DNA of 64,000 nucleotides from Agrobacterium albertimagni AOL15 (GTDB lineage: Bacteria > Pseudomonadota > Alphaproteobacteria > Rhizobiales > Rhizobiaceae): NCBI RefSeq assembly GCF_000300855.1, contig NZ_ALJF01000016.1, forward strand, positions 62,001 through 126,000. Direction: 5' to 3'. A model generated the notes under the pieces. The model had not been told where the DNA came from. It saw only the letters and a list, made by a program, of their open reading frames with translations, and did no database searches. Below, piece after piece: positions 25,417 to 34,073 of this stretch (positions are counted from its first letter, which is position 1; each line of letters begins with the position of its first letter). Both the position numbers and the translations under genes were made by a program.

Positions 25417-27936
25417 TCATGCCATGGCTTCGGCGATCAGATCTTCCGCTGCCATGGACAGCACATGCTCCTGGGCTTCGCCCGCGACCGGCTCCTTGCC
25501 GATCTCCAGCATGACCGGCACGGCGAGCGGTGAGATCTGCGTCAGGCGCTTGTGCAGGATGTGCCCCTTGATTCGCTCCAGCATATCGGCAAGGCGGGCA
25601 ATGTCCAAAAGTCCGGCGGCGGCATCCTGTCGCGTCGCCTGCATGAGGATATGGTCCGGCTCGTGACTGCGCAGGACGTCGTAGATCAGATCCGAGGACA
25701 CCGTCACCTGCCGGCCGGACTTTTCCTTGCCGGGGTGGCGCTGTTCGATCAGCCCTGCAATGACGGCACAGTTGCGAAAGGTGCGCTTCAGCATGAAGCT
25801 CTCGTCGAGCCAGGTTTCGAGATCGTCTCCCAGCATGTCCTGGTCGAAGAGGTCTGCGAGGCTGAGTGCTCCCCGCGCGATCAGCGAGCCCATGTCCTCC
25901 AAGGCCCAGATGGCGAGGGCATAATCTGTCGCGACAAAGCCCAGCGGCTCGGCCCGCATGCGCTCCAGGCGACGGGTGAGCAGCATTCCAAGCGTCTGAT
26001 GCGCGAGGCGGCCCTCAAAAGCATAGATCACCATGTAGAAGCGTTCGCCGCGCGGGAAGGTCTCGATCAGCAGATCGCCGCGCTTCGGCAGGACGGATTT
26101 TTCCTGCTGCAAGGCGAGCCAGTCGCGCACCTGATCCGGCAGCGCCGTGCGGCGATCGGGGTCGTCGAGCATGGCACGCACCTGCTCGGCGAGATAGGTC
26201 GAGAGCGGGAACTTGCCGCCGGCATAGGCCGGGATTTTCGGATCCATCGAGAAAGCGTTGGAGACAAGGCATTCATTGTCTCTGATGCCCTCGAAGCGGA
26301 GCACCTTGCCCGAGAAGAGGAAGGTATCGCCCTGGGTCAGTTGTTCGAAGAAATACTCCTCGACCTTGCCGAGCGTCATGCCCCCGCGACCGATCGACCC
26401 CAGATGGTTGCGCTTGACCAGCCGGACATTCAGCATCGGCATTTCGACGATGGTGCCGAGGTTGAGGCGATACTGCTGGGCGACCTGCGGGTTCGAGACA
26501 CGCCATAACCCGTCCTTGCGGCGACGGATGCGGGCGTAGCGCTCGTAGGTTCGAAGCGCATAGCCGCCGGTCGCGACGAAATCGACGATACGGGCGAAGG
26601 TCTCCCGCGGGAGCGCGGCATAGGGAAGCGCCGTCGTCACCTCGCGATAAAGGCCCTCCTCGTCGAAGGCATCGGCACAGGCCATGCCGAGCACATGCTG
26701 GGCCAGCACGTCGAGCGAGCCCTCGCCGACCGGCGGCGTGTCCTGTGCGCCGATATAGTTGGCATCGAGTGCCGCTTGGCATTCCATGACCTCGAAACGA
26801 TTGGCAGGCACCAGGATCGCCCGGGACGGCTCGTCCATGCGGTGATTGGCGCGGCCAATGCGCTGGGCGAGGCGCGAAGCGCCCTTGGGCGCACCGACAT
26901 GGATGACGAGATCGACGTCACCCCAGTCGATGCCGAGATCGAGGGTGGAGGTTGCCACAACCGCCCGAAGCCGGTTTTCGGCCATGGCGGCCTCCACCTT
27001 ACGGCGTTGCGAAACATCGAGCGAACCGTGATGCAGCGCGATCGGCAGATTGTCGTCATTGACGGTCCAGAGCTCCTGGAAGAGCATCTCGGCCTGGGAG
27101 CGCGTATTGACGAAGAGCAGCGTCGTCTGGAAGTCCTTGAGGACCTTGTAGATCTCGGGAATGGCATAGACCGCCCTGTGACCGGACCAGGGGATGCGGT
27201 CCTCTGTCTGGAGGATTGTGATGTTGGGTCGCGCGCCACCCTCGACCGTTATCAGACCGGCTGCCGCCTCCTCGTCCTGCCGCTGGGCAACCAGCCAGCG
27301 GCGCAGATCCATCGGCTGGGCGACGGTTGCCGAAAGCCCGATGGTCTTCAGACCGGGAGCCAGCTTCCTCAGGCGTGCGAGGCCGAGCGACAGCAGATGG
27401 CCGCGCTTCGAGGTGACCAACGAATGCAGTTCGTCGAAGATGACGTAGCGCAGGTCCTTGAAGAAGCGCTCAGAATCCGAGTGCGAGATCAGCAGAGCCA
27501 CCTGCTCCGGCGTTGTCAGCAGGATATCCGGCGGATTGGTCTTCTGCCGCTGGCGCTTGTGCGCCGGTGTGTCGCCGGTGCGATTCTCGATGGTGATCGC
27601 AAGCCCCATCTCGGTGACGGGCTTCATCAGGTTGCGCTCGATGTCGACGGCGAGTGCCTTCAGCGGCGAGATGTAAAGCGTGTGAATGCCGGTGAATGCT
27701 TCCCCCGGCTTTTTCCGTCCGCGCTCGGTCAGTTCGGTCAGCGACGGTAGGAAACCTGCGAGCGTCTTGCCGGCACCGGTCGGGGCGATCAGCAGCAGGC
27801 TCTCGCCGCCATTCTCGCCGGATCTCGCCCGGGCCAGCAGCTCCAGCTGATGGTCACGCGGTTGCCAGCCCTTTTCGCCGAACCAGCGGACGAAGGGGGC
27901 AGGCAGAAGTGCAAGGGCGGAATCAGCTGTCGTCAC
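25417..27936 (-). CDS. Ligase-associated DNA damage response DEXH-box helicase (Lhr-like)
   Basis: 839 residues. The N-terminal helicase core has motif I in LIAPTGAGKTLAGF, motif II DELHSLV, motif III GLSATVA, motif Ia region LYISPLKALAVDIERN and motif VI QRIGRANHRMD. Regions beyond about residue 400 match the Lhr-type winged-helix and C-terminal domain (TLGKVEEYFFEQLTQGDTFLFSGKVLRFE). This is the short Lhr-core form that works with an ATP-dependent ligase, an exonuclease and PdeM. It is upstream of pdeM on the same strand. The start MTTADSALALL leads directly into the Q-motif-like LPAPFVRWFGEKGW. Confidence 0.92.
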   Translation of the reverse strand: MTTADSALALLPAPFVRWFGEKGWQPRDHQLELLARARSGENGGESLLLIAPTGAGKTLAGFLPSLTELTERGRKKPGEAFTGIHTLYISPLKALAVDIERNLMKPVTEMGLAITIENRTGDTPAHKRQRQKTNPPDILLTTPEQVALLISHSDSERFFKDLRYVIFDELHSLVTSKRGHLLSLGLARLRKLAPGLKTIGLSATVAQPMDLRRWLVAQRQDEEAAAGLITVEGGARPNITILQTEDRIPWSGHRAVYAIPEIYKVLKDFQTTLLFVNTRSQAEMLFQELWTVNDDNLPIALHHGSLDVSQRRKVEAAMAENRLRAVVATSTLDLGIDWGDVDLVIHVGAPKGASRLAQRIGRANHRMDEPSRAILVPANRFEVMECQAALDANYIGAQDTPPVGEGSLDVLAQHVLGMACADAFDEEGLYREVTTALPYAALPRETFARIVDFVATGGYALRTYERYARIRRRKDGLWRVSNPQVAQQYRLNLGTIVEMPMLNVRLVKRNHLGSIGRGGMTLGKVEEYFFEQLTQGDTFLFSGKVLRFEGIRDNECLVSNAFSMDPKIPAYAGGKFPLSTYLAEQVRAMLDDPDRRTALPDQVRDWLALQQEKSVLPKRGDLLIETFPRGERFYMVIYAFEGRLAHQTLGMLLTRRLERMRAEPLGFVATDYALAIWALEDMGSLIARGALSLADLFDQDMLGDDLETWLDESFMLKRTFRNCAVIAGLIEQRHPGKEKSGRQVTVSSDLIYDVLRSHEPDHILMQATRQDAAAGLLDIARLADMLERIKGHILHKRLTQISPLAVPVMLEIGKEPVAGEAQEHVLSMAAEDLIAEAMA

Positions 27937-27985
27937 CGCCCCAAGGTAGTGGACGCGCGCGGAAAGAGAAGGGGTGAAAGAGGTA

Positions 27986-28624
27986 TCACCTCAGCGCAAT
28001 ATACCTGTCCGAGCGGTGGTTGATTGCGAGGAAGAGGTTCAAGACCACAGCACCAATCACCGAATAAAGCACAACGGAAGGGCTGACGACGGCGAAGGCC
28101 AGCGCCATGACACAGAGGTCGAAGGCAAGCTGCACGAGGCCTGCGCGGATGCCGAAGCGGTCCTGGATGTAGACGGCGAGAATGCCGAGGCCGCCGAGGC
28201 TGGCGCGGTGGCGGTAGAGCGCGAGAAGGCCGAAGCCGAGCAGCAGGCCGCCAAGGATTGCCGCCCAGACCGGCGCGATGCTCTGAATGACGAGGAAACG
28301 GCTCTCGATTTCGACGATGAAGGAGGTCAGGCCGACGGCCACGAAGGTCTTGATGGTAAAATCGAGGCCGACGCGACGCAGCGAGAGGATATAGAAGGGC
28401 AGATTGAGCAGGAAGAAGAGCAGACCGAAGCTCCAGCCGCTCCAGTAGTGGAGAACAAAGGCCAAGCCGGCCATGCCGCCGGTCAGAAGGCCGACCTGGG
28501 CGAGGAAATAAAGGCCGAGTGCGGCGATCAGGCTGCCGGCCACGAGGCCCTGCAGATCTTCTGCCGGCGTATGGCGTGTCGGGTTCGAATTCCAGATTCC
28601 CAGCATGCTCGTCAACGGCGCCAT
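27986..28624 (-). CDS. YitT-family membrane protein
   Basis: 212 residues from the ATG at 28624, with GGAGAG 5 bases upstream. Five to six hydrophobic helices are visible, with the YitT/DUF161 pattern GLVAGSLIAALGLYFLAQVGLLTGGMAGLAF, a repeated-unit feature. The C-terminal DUF2179 domain of longer YitT proteins is absent. It is an inner-membrane protein, and no substrate is established for the family. It lies between the helicase and methyltransferase genes on the same strand. Confidence 0.85.
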   Translation of the reverse strand: MAPLTSMLGIWNSNPTRHTPAEDLQGLVAGSLIAALGLYFLAQVGLLTGGMAGLAFVLHYWSGWSFGLLFFLLNLPFYILSLRRVGLDFTIKTFVAVGLTSFIVEIESRFLVIQSIAPVWAAILGGLLLGFGLLALYRHRASLGGLGILAVYIQDRFGIRAGLVQLAFDLCVMALAFAVVSPSVVLYSVIGAVVLNLFLAINHRSDRYIALR

Positions 28625-28739
28625 CTTGCTCTCCAGACCTTGACCTCCCAAGCACAAATTGTACCCGAGATCCCCTGGGAAACAAGGAGGATAGGTCAGC
28701 AAATCTGACCTATTGAGCAAATCGCAAGAATGCTGCTCG

Positions 28740-29678
28740 TCAGGCCTTCCGGCCAGCAAGAAACAGTATGCCGGAGACTGGTTTCCCGCCATCCATGCGA
28801 ATGGTCGTTCGCGACAGCTTCACGAGGTCGAAGCCGTTTTCATCGAGACGATACTTTACATGCTGCTCGGTGTGGGCATAACGCAGGCTCGGCGCCAGGA
28901 TAAAGCCGTCGCCCTCGCCAGCGTCTTCGACCGAAAAGGCAAGAAGCGAGCCGGGTTTCAAAAGCTGCGCGGCAAGTGCGAAGGCGTTGGCGAGGTCACC
29001 CAGATACATCAGCACGTCGGCCGCGGAGACGAGATCGGCACGACTTTCTGCGAGGCCATCATCGAACAGGCCTGACTCCGTCGCTTCAAGCGACAGATCG
29101 GCCTTCGCCAGGAAATCGTAGAGTCCCTTTTCCTCGGCCTTGGCGAGCATGTTGGCCGAGAGGTCGAAGCCTTCCAGCCGGCTCACTCTGTCGCGGATCT
29201 CGGCGCCGAAAAGACCCGTGCCACATCCGAGATCGACGGCCAGATCGAAGCGCCGGTCCTCATGCTCGACGATCAGCCGGGCGAGCTTGGCCGGAACCGA
29301 ATAATCCAGCTTCTCGACCAGGGCCGTATCGAAACGATCGGCATAGTCATCGAAAAGCGCCTCGACATAGCGAGATGGTGGCTGGTCCGGGATATCTTCC
29401 GCCCCGAGCAGAGCCAGTTTCAACTGCGCGCCGAACAGATCTTCCGGGTCGAGCACGAGCAGTCTGCGCAGAGCGGGTATCGCCTTTTCTGCCTGCCCGG
29501 CCTTTTCCGCATAGTCCGCAAGACGCAACAGACCGGCCGGCCAGTCCGGCACCAGTTCCAAGGCCTGTTCCATCAGTTCGACTGCTGCCTCATGTTCGCC
29601 ATTCTCAGCGAGCATGCGCGCATAGTCGGCACGGCGGTCGGCGATGACGTCGCCGGACGAGAACTGGGTGGGGTGCAT
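28740..29678 (-). CDS. SAM-dependent methyltransferase with N-terminal TPR region
   Basis: 312 residues from the ATG at 29678 (MHPTQFSSGDV); an upstream ATG at 29720 is less likely because AGGATC lies 6-11 bases before 29678. The first 80 residues are helical TPR-like repeats (YARMLAENGEHEAAVELMEQALELVPDW, AEKAIPALRRLLVLDPEDL). The methyltransferase domain has motif I VDLGCGTGLFGAEI, then LEGFDLSANMLAKAEEKGLYD and ADLVSAADVLMYLGDL. Such TPR-methyltransferases are common in rhizobia, with substrates undefined. Confidence 0.85.
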   Translation of the reverse strand: MHPTQFSSGDVIADRRADYARMLAENGEHEAAVELMEQALELVPDWPAGLLRLADYAEKAGQAEKAIPALRRLLVLDPEDLFGAQLKLALLGAEDIPDQPPSRYVEALFDDYADRFDTALVEKLDYSVPAKLARLIVEHEDRRFDLAVDLGCGTGLFGAEIRDRVSRLEGFDLSANMLAKAEEKGLYDFLAKADLSLEATESGLFDDGLAESRADLVSAADVLMYLGDLANAFALAAQLLKPGSLLAFSVEDAGEGDGFILAPSLRYAHTEQHVKYRLDENGFDLVKLSRTTIRMDGGKPVSGILFLAGRKA

Positions 29679-29845
29679 CGAAGAGATCCTTGCGCCTGCC
29701 AGCATGGGGTGATCCAGCATGGAGCGGGCGCGCGGTCTTGACCGATCCCCGGAAAAAACTCAAGTCCTATCGCAAGCCGCTGCTTTGCCGGCTTGCGGGG
29801 CGGGCGTGCAGCGCCCATATCAGCGAACGATAACAGGAGACACGC

Positions 29846-30112
29846 ATGGCTGATGGCCTCAATCGATTTCTCGGCGACACGCCGGGCCGCACGATCGTCA
29901 AGCTGATCGTCGTTTCGCTCATCGTCGGCTTTGTGATGTCGATCTTCGGGCTTGATCCGATGGATCTGCTCGACGGCATCAGGTTCTTCATCATCGACCT
30001 GTGGTACACGGGGTTCGACGCTCTTGGAAGGGTCGGGCAGTATCTGCTGATCGGCGCTACGATCGTCATCCCCGCCTTCATCCTGCTCCGCCTCTTCGCG
30101 TCACGGAACTGA
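29846..30112 (+). CDS. Small two-helix membrane protein (DUF6460-like)
   Basis: 88 residues. Two hydrophobic segments are clear: TIVKLIVVSLIVGFVMSIFG (about 16-36) and YLLIGATIVIPAFILLRLFA (about 65-85). GLDPMDLLDGIRFF lies between. I recall this as a small conserved rhizobial family, possibly DUF6460; the family number is from memory. The AGGAG 12 bases before the ATG supports the start. The next gene begins 7 bases after its stop, so the two are likely cotranscribed. Confidence 0.7.
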   Translation: MADGLNRFLGDTPGRTIVKLIVVSLIVGFVMSIFGLDPMDLLDGIRFFIIDLWYTGFDALGRVGQYLLIGATIVIPAFILLRLFASRN

Positions 30113-30119
30113 CGTCGCC

Positions 30120-30617
30120 ATGCCCGAGCCTGTTCTAAATCGCCGTCGGCTGATCCTGATCTCGGCCGGCGTCATGACGGCAGCGATCACTGGCTGCCGG
30201 TCCACCGACATTCTCAACCCCGATGACGGCCAGGCCCGGGCTGAGACGGACGCCGCGTTGCCGATGGTGAACAGGCTCCGGCAATCGCGTGGCCTCTCCT
30301 CCCTCTCCCGCGGTCGCCCCGCGGAAGTGGCGGCCGTGGCCCAGGCCAAGCGCATGGCACGCGCTGGCGAGATGTCGCATCTGATCGGCTTCAACGACAG
30401 TTTCGGCGCCCGCATGAAGGGACATGGCGTACCCTTGCCAGCAGCCGAAAACATTGCCGCGGGCCAGGATAGCGTCGAGCGTGCCGTGCAGGCCTGGATC
30501 GACTCCAAGCGGCATCTGGACAACATGACCGGCAGCTTCAACGGGCTCGGCGTCGCCGTTGCCTGGGATTCCGCTTCCGGCAACCGCCCTTACTGGGCCA
30601 TGGTGCTCTCGGCCTGA
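30120..30617 (+). CDS. CAP/SCP-domain lipoprotein
   Basis: 165 residues. The N terminus MPEPVLNRRRLILISAGVMTAAITGC has twin-arginine-like RRR, a hydrophobic stretch and a lipobox ending at Cys (AITGC), so a lipid-anchored exported protein is likely. The CAP (SCP/PR-1) fold follows, with MVNRLRQSRGLSSLSRG, AAVAQAKRMARAGEMSHL, AENIAAGQDSVERAVQAWIDS and HLDNMTGSFNGLGVAVAW, holding the His-Glu-His cavity residues. Functions of bacterial CAP proteins are poorly known. It sits just before the MATE efflux gene. Confidence 0.85.
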   Translation: MPEPVLNRRRLILISAGVMTAAITGCRSTDILNPDDGQARAETDAALPMVNRLRQSRGLSSLSRGRPAEVAAVAQAKRMARAGEMSHLIGFNDSFGARMKGHGVPLPAAENIAAGQDSVERAVQAWIDSKRHLDNMTGSFNGLGVAVAWDSASGNRPYWAMVLSA

Positions 30618-30620
30618 GTG

Positions 30621-30655
30621 ATTCTGTCGCTCCGGTCCCCACCGGAGCACAGAAT
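30621..30655 (+). promoter_or_regulatory. Hairpin enclosing the ribosome-binding site of the MATE gene
   Basis: ATTCTG (30621-30626) pairs with CAGAAT (30650-30655), and GCTCCGGT (30629-30636) pairs with ACCGGAGC (30641-30648) around CCCC. The GGAG site (30644-30647) and the first two bases of the start codon are inside the stem. No T-run follows. It fills the gap after the CAP gene. Confidence 0.65.
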
Positions 30656-32000
30656 GCACAGCCCGTCACTCCCCGCCTCCAGACCGTTCGAGGTCACCCA
30701 TCGCAGCGTGCTGGCGATCGCGGTACCGATGACCCTCGGTTTCGTCACGACACCGCTTTTGGGGCTCACCGATACCGCAGTTGTCGGACGTAGCGGCGAT
30801 GCAGCGCAATTGGCAGGGCTCGCGATTGCAGCAGCTCTCTTCGACCTTCTCTTCGCCTCCTTGAATTTTCTGAGAGCCTCGACGACGGCCCTCGTCGCCC
30901 AGGCGCAAGGACGCGGGGAGCCATCCGAACTCTTCGCCGTCTTCTGGCGCTCGATCGTCTTGTCGCTTGGCTTCGGCTTGCTGATCCTCGCAGTCTCTCC
31001 CGCAATCGTCGGCTTTGGCCCCGCGCTGATGGGCGCCGATGGTGGTGTTCAGGCAGCTGCCGCCACCTATATCGGCATCCGCATTCTGGCGGCTCCCTTG
31101 ACGCTTTCGAATTTCACCCTGCTCGGCTTCGTGCTCGGGCGCGGGCTCGGCTCTGTCGGGCTTGCGCTGCAGATCCTCTTGAACGGCGTCAACATCGCCA
31201 TGTCGATCCTGCTTGGTCTGACGTTCGGATACGGGATTGCCGGCGTCGCTTGGGGTACCGTCATCGGCGAGTTCGTCGCCATGATCGCCGGCTTCGCCTT
31301 CATCTTCTGGCGCTACGGTCGCACCGCAATCCCTAAGATCTCGATGATCACCGACCGCGCCAAGCTAATGGCGCTTTTCCGGCTCAACCGGGACATCCTG
31401 ATCCGCACCTTCTCGCTGATCACTGCCTTTACCGTCATGACCCGCATCGGGGCCGGTTTCGGCGCCGTAACGCTTGCGGCCAATGCCGTTCTGATGAACT
31501 TCTTCATGATCGCCAGCTTCTATCTCGACGGCATGGCAACGGCGGCCGAGCAGATCACGGGCGAAACGATCGGCGCCAAACAGCGGCGCGCCTTCGAGCG
31601 TGCCGTGAAGCTCACTGGGGTCTGGTCCTTCGGCCTGGCTCTGGCGAGCCTTGCGTTCTTCCTGGTCTTCGGATCGGCGATCATCGACTTCATCACCACG
31701 GCCGGCGATGTGCGCAGCGTTGCCGAGACCTATCTGATCTATGCGGCGCTGACCGCGCTGACCGGAGCACTCGCCTTTCACATGGACGGGGTCTTCATCG
31801 GTGCGACATGGTCATCCGACATGCGCAACATGATGCTCGTCGCGCTTGCCGGCTATCTTGCGACGGTCGCCGTGCTCGTGCCCCCGTTTTCCAATCACGG
31901 ACTCTGGATCGCGCTCAATGTGTTTCTCGGTCTACGCGGCCTTTTACTGCTTGCGCGCCTGAAACCCAAGACCAATCAGACCTTCACCGACAGCCAATGA
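30654..32000 (+). CDS. MATE-family multidrug/solute efflux transporter (DinF-like)
   Basis: 448 residues from the ATG at 30654. About twelve hydrophobic helices form the two-half MATE pattern, with the N-terminal family signature LAIAVPMTLGFVTTPLLGLTDTAVVGRSGDAAQLAGL. In the second half, NAVLMNFFMIASFYLDGMATAAEQITGETIGAKQRRAF resembles DinF-subgroup proteins. It exports organic cations or other toxic solutes in exchange for Na+ or H+. Its ribosome-binding site is enclosed in a strong hairpin, and its last 25 bases overlap the 3' end of pyrD on the other strand. Confidence 0.9.
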   Translation: MHSPSLPASRPFEVTHRSVLAIAVPMTLGFVTTPLLGLTDTAVVGRSGDAAQLAGLAIAAALFDLLFASLNFLRASTTALVAQAQGRGEPSELFAVFWRSIVLSLGFGLLILAVSPAIVGFGPALMGADGGVQAAAATYIGIRILAAPLTLSNFTLLGFVLGRGLGSVGLALQILLNGVNIAMSILLGLTFGYGIAGVAWGTVIGEFVAMIAGFAFIFWRYGRTAIPKISMITDRAKLMALFRLNRDILIRTFSLITAFTVMTRIGAGFGAVTLAANAVLMNFFMIASFYLDGMATAAEQITGETIGAKQRRAFERAVKLTGVWSFGLALASLAFFLVFGSAIIDFITTAGDVRSVAETYLIYAALTALTGALAFHMDGVFIGATWSSDMRNMMLVALAGYLATVAVLVPPFSNHGLWIALNVFLGLRGLLLLARLKPKTNQTFTDSQ

Positions 32001-33064
32001 TCGAGCCTGGTGTCTCGCAATTCGCTGACATTGGCGACCTGTTCGCGATCGAGCAGCGACGACAAGCCGCGCAGGATACGTCCCGGCAAAGCCGGCCCTT
32101 CATAGACCATGAAGGAATAGAGCTGCACGAGGTCGGCGCCGGCACGGATCTTCTCCAGCGCAGTCTCCGCGGACGACACGCCGCCGACCCCGATGATCGG
32201 CAGAGCCGGGCCAACGCGCTTTCGCATACGGGCGAGAACCGCGGTCGACTTGTCGAAAAGCGGAGCTCCGGACAGGCCGCCGGCCTCACCCGCCAGAGTC
32301 GGGTCCGTCAGGCCGTCGCGCGACAGCGTGGTGTTGGAGACAATGAGGCCATCGAGATCATGGGCGGCTGCGACCTCGGCGATGTCGTCCATGCCCTCGT
32401 CCGTGAGGTCCGGGGCGATCTTGAGGAAAACCGGGAGGCGCTTGCCTGCCCGCAGACTTTCTTCAGAACGCGCGGCGAGTACGGCAGACAGGAGCGCATC
32501 CAAGCTTTCCTTGGCCTGCAGATCACGCAGACCCGGGGTGTTCGGCGAGGAGATGTTGGCGGTGAAATAGGTCGCCACGGGATAGAAGCGGCGGATGCCG
32601 GCCACATAGTCGGCGATCCGGTCGGTCGCATCCTTGTTGGCACCGATATTCACACCGACGATCCCATCACAGTTGCGACGGCCAGAGAGCCGGGCAAGCG
32701 CCGCCTCATGCCCCTCATTGTTGAAACCGAGGCGGTTGATAACGGCGTGATCGCGCTCCAGGCGGAAGATGCGCGGCTTGGGATTGCCGGTCTGGGGCTT
32801 GGGCGTCAGCGTGCCGACTTCGGCAAAACCGAAGCCAAGCGACAGCAGCGCATACGGCACCTCGGCATTCTTGTCGTAACCGGCCGCCATGCCAAGCGGG
32901 TTCGGGAAGCGGATGCCGGCAACCGTCTGGGCCAGACGCGGATCGGCGGCGGACTTGCAGGTCGGGACGAGGCCGGTTTTCAGGGCCGCGATCGACAGAC
33001 CATGGGCCGTTTCCGCATCGAAGAGAAAAAGGCCGCGACGGCCGAGCGAGAAGAGGTCGAGCAT
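31976..33064 (-). CDS. pyrD: Dihydroorotate dehydrogenase (quinone), class 2
   Basis: 362 residues, the class 2 length. The amphipathic N terminus (LGRRGLFLFDAETAHGLSI) is the membrane and quinone-docking part. FMN-binding and catalytic segments include GIRFPNPLGMAAGYDKNAE, NRLGFNNEGHEA, FTANISSPNTPGLRDLQ (catalytic Ser), FLKIAPDLTDEG and GLIVSNTT, ending IIGVGGVSS and LVQLYSFMVYEGP. It oxidises dihydroorotate to orotate, the fourth step of pyrimidine synthesis. Its ATG shares one base with the TGA of the preceding DUF952 gene (TGATG). Confidence 0.96.
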   Translation of the reverse strand: MLDLFSLGRRGLFLFDAETAHGLSIAALKTGLVPTCKSAADPRLAQTVAGIRFPNPLGMAAGYDKNAEVPYALLSLGFGFAEVGTLTPKPQTGNPKPRIFRLERDHAVINRLGFNNEGHEAALARLSGRRNCDGIVGVNIGANKDATDRIADYVAGIRRFYPVATYFTANISSPNTPGLRDLQAKESLDALLSAVLAARSEESLRAGKRLPVFLKIAPDLTDEGMDDIAEVAAAHDLDGLIVSNTTLSRDGLTDPTLAGEAGGLSGAPLFDKSTAVLARMRKRVGPALPIIGVGGVSSAETALEKIRAGADLVQLYSFMVYEGPALPGRILRGLSSLLDREQVANVSELRDTRLDHWLSVKV

Positions 33065-33420
33065 CAGCGGTTCTCCGCATCGATATCCGGGAATACATGC
33101 AGTCCGTCACCACCGAGGGCCAAGGGCTTTTCCCAGAGCACGGCGTCGAGCGGCAGATCGGCGTAAAGATGGGGGAAGAGATCTCCTCCGCGTGACGCTT
33201 CCCACTGCAGAGCTTCGCCGAAGACGGTCGCATCGACCGCTACAAGCAGCAGGTCAGACTGGCCTGCGAAATGCAGACGTGCAGTCTCCACCGCCTGGGC
33301 TCCTGTCGAGAAATGGATGTAACCGTCCTTGAGATCGATGGACGCGCCTTTGAAAAGGCCCGCGTCGCGTGCCTCCTGCCATAATTCTCGCGGCACGATC
33401 TTATATATGGTCTTGTCCAA
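33064..33420 (-). CDS. DUF952-family protein
   Basis: 118 residues. Family motifs visible are IYKIVPRELWQEA, DGYIHFSTGAQAVETA and FPHLYADLPLDAVLWEKPL. The biochemical role is not established; the fold is predicted to be related to ADP-ribosyltransferase-like or barrel proteins, which I cannot confirm here. Its TGA overlaps the pyrD ATG (TGATG), so pyrD translation may depend on termination of this gene. The pairing with pyrD is common in rhizobia as I recall it. Confidence 0.82.
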   Translation of the reverse strand: MDKTIYKIVPRELWQEARDAGLFKGASIDLKDGYIHFSTGAQAVETARLHFAGQSDLLLVAVDATVFGEALQWEASRGGDLFPHLYADLPLDAVLWEKPLALGGDGLHVFPDIDAENR

Positions 33421-33519
33421 GGTCCGGTCTCTCCAAGATCATGAGGGTCGAGGCGGGTTTGCCGCAAACGCGGTCAAATGTCCACGCCGGGAGATGCGGA
33501 CGACAGGAGGAGAGACAAG

Positions 33520-33951
33520 ATGTCCATCGGCAAGACAGTTCTCACACTGGCGGCGCTCACGCTCGGCGCTTCCTTCGCGATGGCGCAGGATGCTGGCACC
33601 GACCGCTTCACGCTGGAAAAATCGGACAACGGTTTCGTACGGCTCGATCGGCAGACAGGGGCCGTGACACTCTGCACCGAAGCCGAGGGCACGCTCACCT
33701 GCCGGATGGCGGCAGACGAACGTGCCGCTTACGACGCGGATCTCGCCCGGCTGGAAAAACGGGTCGAAGCGCTGGAAAAGCAGGTGGCCGAAGGTACTGC
33801 TGCCAAAAGCGGCGAGCTTCCGAGCGACGCGGAGATCGACCGCTCGATCGGCATCATGGAGCGCTTCATGCGGGCTTTCTTCGGGCTGGTGCAGGAATTC
33901 CAGGGCGAGGAGCAGGGTAAGCCGGGCGACCCCGTTCCGAACCGAACCTGA
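33520..33951 (+). CDS. Exported protein of unknown function with a coiled-coil segment
   Basis: 143 residues from the ATG at 33520, with AGGAGGAG 10 bases upstream. A signal peptide MSIGKTVLTLAALTLGASFAMA is cleaved before QDAGTD. A short beta region (FTLEKSDNGFVRLDRQTGAVTLCTEAEGTLTCRMA) contains two cysteines likely to pair in the periplasm. A coiled coil follows (ADLARLEKRVEALEKQVAEG), then a helical tail (IMERFMRAFFGLVQEF). I do not recognise a named family. It is divergent from the DUF952 gene and 122 bases before the response regulator. Confidence 0.8.
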   Translation: MSIGKTVLTLAALTLGASFAMAQDAGTDRFTLEKSDNGFVRLDRQTGAVTLCTEAEGTLTCRMAADERAAYDADLARLEKRVEALEKQVAEGTAAKSGELPSDAEIDRSIGIMERFMRAFFGLVQEFQGEEQGKPGDPVPNRT

Positions 33952-34073
33952 CCGCAAAACAGGCCTCGTTCACCCATTCGTTGCACGACCATTGTCTAGT
34001 GCGCCGTCAGGCGCTAAAAGAATGAAACGCATTCGCGCGCAAAATGACATCGCTCTTGGGAGGGGGCTGTGAC

